Source: Comamonadaceae bacterium | GTDB taxonomy: Bacteria; Pseudomonadota; Gammaproteobacteria; Burkholderiales; Burkholderiaceae_C | Reading direction: 5' to 3' | Length of the DNA stretch: 8,781 nt | Assembly (NCBI GenBank): GCA_947469815.1 | Contig: CANIRI010000080.1 | Coordinates: 1 to 8,781, forward strand | Shown here: positions 5,433 through 8,781 of the stretch, one piece after another | How positions within the stretch are numbered: the first letter of the stretch is position 1 | How the letters are laid out: each line of letters starts with the position of its first letter | Notes under the pieces: generated by a model | The model's database searches: none | Told to the model about the DNA's origin: nothing | Seen by the model: the letters and a program-made list of their open reading frames with translations, nothing else | Position numbers and translations under genes: made by a program

Positions 5433-7805
5433 TTAGGCTTTGGCCGCTTGGATGGCTTCCCACACGCGGTGGGACGTTGCCGGCATGTCAAACTCTTTGA
5501 CACCCAAGCCGTGCAGCGCATCGAGCACCGCGTTAATCACCGCCGGCGGCGAGCCGATGGCACCCGCCTCACCGCAGCCTTTGGTACCCAGCGGGTTGTG
5601 GGTGCAGGGCGTACAGACATTGCCGATTTTGAATTCCGGGAAATCGTCGGCGCGCGGCATGGTGTAGTCCATGAAAGAGCCGGTGAGCAACTGGCCCGTT
5701 TCACGGTCATACACGCAGTTTTCCATCAGCGCCTGGCCAATGCCTTGCACCAGACCGCCGTGGACCTGGCCTTCCACAATCATCGGGTTGATGATGGTGC
5801 CGAAGTCGTCCACCGCAGTGAACTTCTCGACGCGGGTCACGCCGGTGGCAGGGTCCACTTCCACTTCGCAGATGTAGGTACCGGCCGGGAAGGTGAAGTT
5901 GGTCGGGTCATAGAACGCGGTTTCGTTCAGGCCCGGCTCCAGCTTGTCCAGCGGGTAGTTGTGCGGCACATAAGCGGTGAGCGCCACCTGACCAAAAGTC
6001 ACCTTTTTGTCAGTGCCTTTGATGGTGAACTCGCCATTGGCAAATTCGACGTCGGCGTCGCTGGACTCCATCAAATGGGCCGCAATTTTCTTGGCCTTGG
6101 TCTCGATCTTGTCCAGCGCCTTCATGATGGCGGCGCCACCAACCGAAATCGAACGTGAGCCATACGTACCCATGCCAAAAGGCACGCGACCGGTGTCGCC
6201 GTGGACCACGTCCACCGCCTCAACCGCAATACCCAAACGGGCCGCTACCACCTGCGCAAACGTGGTCTCGTGACCCTGGCCGTGGCTGTGCGAGCCGGTG
6301 AAAACCGTCACGCTGCCGGTGGGGTGAACGCGGATTTCGCCGCACTCAAACAAACCGGCACGGGCACCCAAAGCGCCCGCGATATTGCTGGGCGCGATGC
6401 CGCAGGCCTCGATGTAGCTGGAGTAGCCGATGCCGCGCAGCAGGCCTTTGGACGCACTCGCTGCTTTGCGGGCTGCGTAGCCGGCGGTGTCGCCCAGAAT
6501 TTGGGCTTTATCCATGCAGGCGCGGTAGTCCCCGATGTCGTATTGCAATGCCACCGGTGTCTGGTAGGGCCAGCTGTTGATGAAATTGCGTTTGCGGATT
6601 TCGTCTTGGGCGATGCCCAATTCCCAACCGCAGCGGCTGACCAGACGTTCCAGCAGATAGGTTGCCTCGGGGCGACCGGCGCCGCGGTATGCGTCCACCG
6701 GCGCGGTGTTGGTGAACCAGGTGTCCACTTCGACATAAATTTGCGGGCAGGTGTATTGGCCGGCCAACAAGGTTGCGTAAAGGATGGTGGGGACTGCCGT
6801 CGAGAAGGTCGACAAATACGCACCCAGGTTGGCGTCGGTGTGCACCCGCATGGCCAGGAACTTGCCGTCTTTGTCCATCGCCATTTCGGCGTGGCTGACG
6901 TGGTCACGGCCATGGGCGTCGGTCAGGAAAGACTCGGAACGCTCGCAAGTCCACTTGATGCTGCGGTTGACCTGCTTGGCAGCCCAGGTCAAGGCCACAT
7001 CTTCGGCATACAGGTAAATCTTGGAGCCGAAACCGCCGCCCACGTCGGGTGCGATCACGCGCACTTTGTGCTCGGGCAGACCCAGCACAAAAGCTGTCAT
7101 CAGCAGGCGCTCGACGTGCGGGTTCTGGTTGGAGACATACAGCACATATTCTTCGGTGGCGCGGCTGTAGTTGCCAATGGCCACGCGTGGCTCCATAGCG
7201 TTGGGGACCAGTCGGTTGTTGATCAAGTCCAGCTTGGTCACATGGGCGGCAGCGGCAAACGCGGCGTCCACTTGGCCTTTGTCGCCCAGGGCCCATTTGA
7301 AGCAATGGTTATTCGGGGCAGCATCGTGCAATTGCGCGCCTTTGGCTGCGTCACGCACGTCGACCACTGCGGGCAGCACGTCGTAATCCACGACCACTGC
7401 CTCGGCAGCATTCTTGGCCTGCTCAAGGCTGTCAGCAATCACCATGGCGACCTGGTCACCGACGTGGCGCGCCTTGCCCAGCGCCAGCACCGGGTGCGGT
7501 GGCTCTTTCATGGGGCTGCCGTCGGGGTTGTTGATCAACCATCCACAGGGCAGTCCGCCCATCTTGCCTTCGAGGTCCTTGCCGATAAAGATCTTGACCA
7601 CACCGGGCATTTTTTCTGCCGCGCTGATGTCAATGCTTTTGATGGTGGCGTGGGCGTGGGGGCTGCGCACGAAGATGGCGTAGCTTTGCGCGTCCATCGT
7701 GATGTCATCGGTGTAGTTGCCCGCACCGGTCAAAAAGCGGTAGTCCTCTTTGCGGCGCAGGGATTCGCCGATATGGGGAAGCTTGGAAAAATCTGATGCA
7801 CCCAT
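5433..7805 (-). CDS. coxL: CoxL, form II molybdenum hydroxylase large subunit (aerobic CO dehydrogenase-like)
   Basis: 790 residues from ATG 7805 (AAGGAG eight bases upstream); a longer frame to 7874 would run into coxS and lacks family sequence. The N-terminal xanthine dehydrogenase a/b hammerhead domain covers about 18-145 (GAGNYTDD at 27-34) and the molybdopterin-binding domain follows. Cofactor-contact motifs are PDVGGGFGSK (253-262), GQGHETTFAQV (509-519) and the catalytic-base motif GCGEAGAIGSP (743-753, Glu746). The active-site loop reads AYRGAGR (372-378), the form II signature. Form I enzymes have AYXCSFR, whose Cys bears the copper-sulfur bridge needed for CO oxidation, and that Cys is missing here. 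The protein therefore binds Mo-cytosine-dinucleotide cofactor and probably hydroxylates or oxidises a small substrate in the cytoplasm, but CO activity is doubtful. It is full length and co-transcribed with coxS and coxM. Confidence 0.93.
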   Translation of the reverse strand: MGASDFSKLPHIGESLRRKEDYRFLTGAGNYTDDITMDAQSYAIFVRSPHAHATIKSIDISAAEKMPGVVKIFIGKDLEGKMGGLPCGWLINNPDGSPMKEPPHPVLALGKARHVGDQVAMVIADSLEQAKNAAEAVVVDYDVLPAVVDVRDAAKGAQLHDAAPNNHCFKWALGDKGQVDAAFAAAAHVTKLDLINNRLVPNAMEPRVAIGNYSRATEEYVLYVSNQNPHVERLLMTAFVLGLPEHKVRVIAPDVGGGFGSKIYLYAEDVALTWAAKQVNRSIKWTCERSESFLTDAHGRDHVSHAEMAMDKDGKFLAMRVHTDANLGAYLSTFSTAVPTILYATLLAGQYTCPQIYVEVDTWFTNTAPVDAYRGAGRPEATYLLERLVSRCGWELGIAQDEIRKRNFINSWPYQTPVALQYDIGDYRACMDKAQILGDTAGYAARKAASASKGLLRGIGYSSYIEACGIAPSNIAGALGARAGLFECGEIRVHPTGSVTVFTGSHSHGQGHETTFAQVVAARLGIAVEAVDVVHGDTGRVPFGMGTYGSRSISVGGAAIMKALDKIETKAKKIAAHLMESSDADVEFANGEFTIKGTDKKVTFGQVALTAYVPHNYPLDKLEPGLNETAFYDPTNFTFPAGTYICEVEVDPATGVTRVEKFTAVDDFGTIINPMIVEGQVHGGLVQGIGQALMENCVYDRETGQLLTGSFMDYTMPRADDFPEFKIGNVCTPCTHNPLGTKGCGEAGAIGSPPAVINAVLDALHGLGVKEFDMPATSHRVWEAIQAAKA

Positions 7806-7817
7806 GGTGTGTACTCC
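7803..7817 (-). promoter_or_regulatory. coxL ribosome binding site and start
   Basis: AAGGAG eight bases before ATG 7805. The stretch from GGAG to ATG differs in one of 15 bases from the equivalent at coxM. It rules out the longer in-frame start at 7874. Confidence 0.75.
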
Positions 7818-7827
7818 TTGATGGTGT

Positions 7828-8298
7828 TTAAGCTGCAGCCATGGCAGCAGCGCCTTGCTGCACGGCCTTGACAATGTTTTGGTAGCCGGTGCAGCGGCAG
7901 AGGTTGCCCTCGAGCTGCGCGCGCACTTCGCTTTCGCTGGCTTTGGGGTGGTTGGTGCACAGGTCGATCGCGCTGATCACCATGCCCGGCGTGCAGAAGC
8001 CGCATTGCAGCCCGTGGCAGTCTTTGAAAGCCGCTTGCATGGGGTGCATGGTGCCGTCGGCTGCCGCCACACCCTCGATGGTGGTGATGGCCGAACCGTC
8101 CACCTGGGCTGCCAGCACGTTGCAGGATTTGATGGCGCGGCCGTCTTTCATAACGGTGCACGCGCCGCACTGGGCGGTGTCGCAACCCACGTGGGTTCCG
8201 GTCAACTTCAGCTGCTCGCGCAGCACCTGCACCAACAAAGTGTGGGGTGGCACGTCAACCGTGGTGTCTTTGCCGTTGACTGTTAAATGAACTTGCAT
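7828..8298 (-). CDS. coxS: CoxS, [2Fe-2S] iron-sulfur small subunit
   Basis: 156 residues from ATG 8298, with GGAGAG seven bases upstream; an in-frame ATG at 8313 has no ribosome site and adds five residues foreign to the family. The N-terminal plant-ferredoxin domain binds one [2Fe-2S] cluster through Cys39, 44, 47 and 59 (GCDTAQCGAC...SC). The C-terminal four-helix domain binds the second cluster, proximal to the molybdenum site, through Cys99, 102, 134 and 136 (CGFC...CRC). All eight ligands are present. It passes electrons from CoxL to the FAD of CoxM. It is the first gene of the cluster, 22 bases ahead of coxL; the S-L-M order is that of form II clusters, whereas form I operons run M-S-L. 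Confidence 0.95.
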   Translation of the reverse strand: MQVHLTVNGKDTTVDVPPHTLLVQVLREQLKLTGTHVGCDTAQCGACTVMKDGRAIKSCNVLAAQVDGSAITTIEGVAAADGTMHPMQAAFKDCHGLQCGFCTPGMVISAIDLCTNHPKASESEVRAQLEGNLCRCTGYQNIVKAVQQGAAAMAAA

Positions 8299-8366
8299 GA
8301 GCCTTCTCTCCATCGTGGGGGGTTACGAATCCAGCGTCCATTATTGTGGTTCCACCCCGCGCAAGG

Positions 8367-8385
8367 CCTAGGGCGAAACCCTAGG
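8367..8385. repeat. Perfect inverted repeat, possible operator for cox
   Basis: CCTAGGG (8367-8373) and CCCTAGG (8379-8385) are perfect seven-base arms around CGAAA. It lies 69 bases upstream of the coxS start. Followed by TTTCC on the plus strand, it lacks a terminator T-run, so a regulator site is more likely than a transcription stop. Confidence 0.55.
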
Positions 8386-8466
8386 TTTCCCTCTAAAGTC
8401 GGCGCGTCTGGCCCCGGCTTCACGGGCCCGGCGCGCGGCCTGACCAGCGGCTTACGGACCGCCAGC

Positions 8467-8476
8467 GGCATATGCC
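8467..8476. repeat. Short perfect palindrome near gnd promoter
   Basis: GGCATATGCC, two bases upstream of the TATATT that could be the gnd -10. The placement suits a repressor site, but ten bases can occur by chance. Confidence 0.35.
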
Positions 8477-8519
8477 CTTATATTGCCCCCTTCGTTGGAA
8501 ATTTACCGAAGGAATAACA

Positions 8520-8781
8520 ATGCAACTCGGAATGATCGGATTGGGCCGCATGGGCGGCAATATCGTGCGGCGTTTGATGCGCGGCGGCCACCAGTGCGTG
8601 GTTTATGACACCAATGCCAAAAGCGTGGAACAGCTCGCAGGCGAGGGCGCCACCGGCAGCCGCGACATGGCGCATATGGTCAGCCAAATGCCCAAGCCCC
8701 GCGCCATCTGGGTCATGCTGCCTGCGGGCGCGATCACAGAAGCCACGGTGACCCAACTGGGCGAGTTGCTGGAAGCCGGTG
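8520..8781 (+). CDS. gnd: 6-phosphogluconate dehydrogenase (decarboxylating), N-terminal part
   Basis: Starts at ATG 8520 with AAGGA six bases upstream and runs off the window after 87 codons. The N-terminus MQLGMIGLGRMGGNIVRRLM has the Rossmann dinucleotide motif GLGRMG (7-12), then VVYDTN (27-32) at the end of the second strand and VMLPAG (65-70). This matches the short (about 300-residue) decarboxylating 6-phosphogluconate dehydrogenases of the GndA/YqeC type, which convert 6-phosphogluconate to ribulose 5-phosphate with CO2 release. The Asp30 at the end of strand two, where NADP-specific enzymes carry Asn-Arg-Thr, hints at NAD preference (inference). It is transcribed away from the cox genes and shares only the regulatory gap with them. 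The related beta-hydroxyacid dehydrogenases cannot be fully excluded from a fragment. Confidence 0.85.
   Translation, partial: MQLGMIGLGRMGGNIVRRLMRGGHQCVVYDTNAKSVEQLAGEGATGSRDMAHMVSQMPKPRAIWVMLPAGAITEATVTQLGELLEAG

Larger units (their letters stand above)
8299..8519. promoter_or_regulatory. Divergent promoter region between coxS and gnd
   Basis: 221 bases without a gene, the only place for the promoters of both divergent units. Two dyads stand out: CCTAGGG-CGAAA-CCCTAGG at 8367-8385 and GGCATATGCC at 8467-8476. A minus-strand AT-rich patch at 8340-8348 (CACAATAAT) could be a -10 for coxS, with the first dyad about 20 bases upstream, where an activator would sit. On the plus strand TATATT (8479-8484) is a fair -10 for gnd, but no matching -35 at standard spacing is clear. 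No sigma-54 type GG/GC element was recognised. Confidence 0.5.

Noticed and set aside
5413..5463. N-terminal extension of coxM overlapping coxL
   Set aside because: The typical CoxM start (MYAFTLDRP) lies at 5412 with a good AGGAG; the extension reads the coxL tail out of frame.
5403..6158. Plus-strand frame of 251 codons opposite the coxL 3' end
   Set aside because: Complement-derived composition, no start signal, overlaps the conserved C-terminal part of coxL.
6201..7796. Long plus-strand frame (531 codons) opposite coxL
   Set aside because: It mirrors a strongly supported coxL, is rich in Gly/Ala/His/Val as expected from the complement of GC-rich codons, has no ribosome site and no family resemblance.
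7806..7874. N-terminal extension of coxL into coxS
   Set aside because: The extra 23 residues would start within coxS, have no ribosome site and do not fit the family; AAGGAG sits before ATG 7805.
8335..8364. Sigma-70 promoter for coxS with TTGCGC as -35
   Set aside because: The TTGCGC element (8359-8364, minus strand) is only 10-13 bases from the AT-rich -10 candidates, too short for a standard promoter; only the -10 is kept as a weak possibility.
1..8781. Insertion sequences, CRISPR arrays, tRNA genes
   Set aside because: No transposase-like frame, no regularly spaced repeats and no cloverleaf with a T-loop pattern was seen on reading both strands.

Overview
The window looks like chromosomal DNA from a GC-rich betaproteobacterium. 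Burkholderiales, and Comamonadaceae (Rhodoferax/Polaromonas-like) in particular, is my inference from codon use and the flavour of the proteins; no rRNA or other taxonomic marker is present. Most of the window is one minus-strand gene cluster for a molybdenum hydroxylase of the aerobic carbon-monoxide-dehydrogenase (Cox/xanthine oxidase) family with its maturation genes.

Layout, left to right. (1) 1-303 (+): the C-terminal end of an APC-type amino acid permease, followed by a strong hairpin at 315-336. (2) 343-1360 (+): two overlapping genes for unrecognised membrane proteins. (3) 1376-1768 (-): a small secreted protein resembling the surface-adhesin protein E family, converging on the pair. 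(4) 1835-8298 (-), in transcription order: coxS, coxL, coxM, then an intrinsic-terminator-like hairpin, then coxD, coxE, coxG. After coxG comes a long inverted repeat and then the adhesin-E-like gene. (5) 8299-8519: a divergent regulatory region. (6) 8520 to the end (+): the start of a 6-phosphogluconate dehydrogenase gene.

How the genes fit together. CoxS (two [2Fe-2S] clusters), CoxM (FAD) and CoxL (molybdenum cofactor) form the catalytic heterotrimer. CoxD (MoxR-type AAA+ ATPase) and CoxE (VWA/MIDAS protein) are the usual ATP-driven maturation pair. CoxG is a SRPBCC-domain protein with a C-terminal membrane anchor that in known systems helps hold the enzyme at the membrane. CoxL carries the AYRGAGR active-site signature and the genes run S-L-M, so this is a form II ('putative') CODH. 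Oxidation of CO is therefore uncertain, and another small substrate is possible.

The most unusual feature is the coxM-coxD junction. A 15-codon ORF with a good Shine-Dalgarno reads straight through the terminator hairpin and its eight-T tract. It stops six bases before the coxD start, in the coxD frame, while coxD has no Shine-Dalgarno of its own. This arrangement could be a translation-controlled attenuator separating the structural genes from the maturation genes. No tRNA, rRNA, CRISPR array or insertion sequence was seen.
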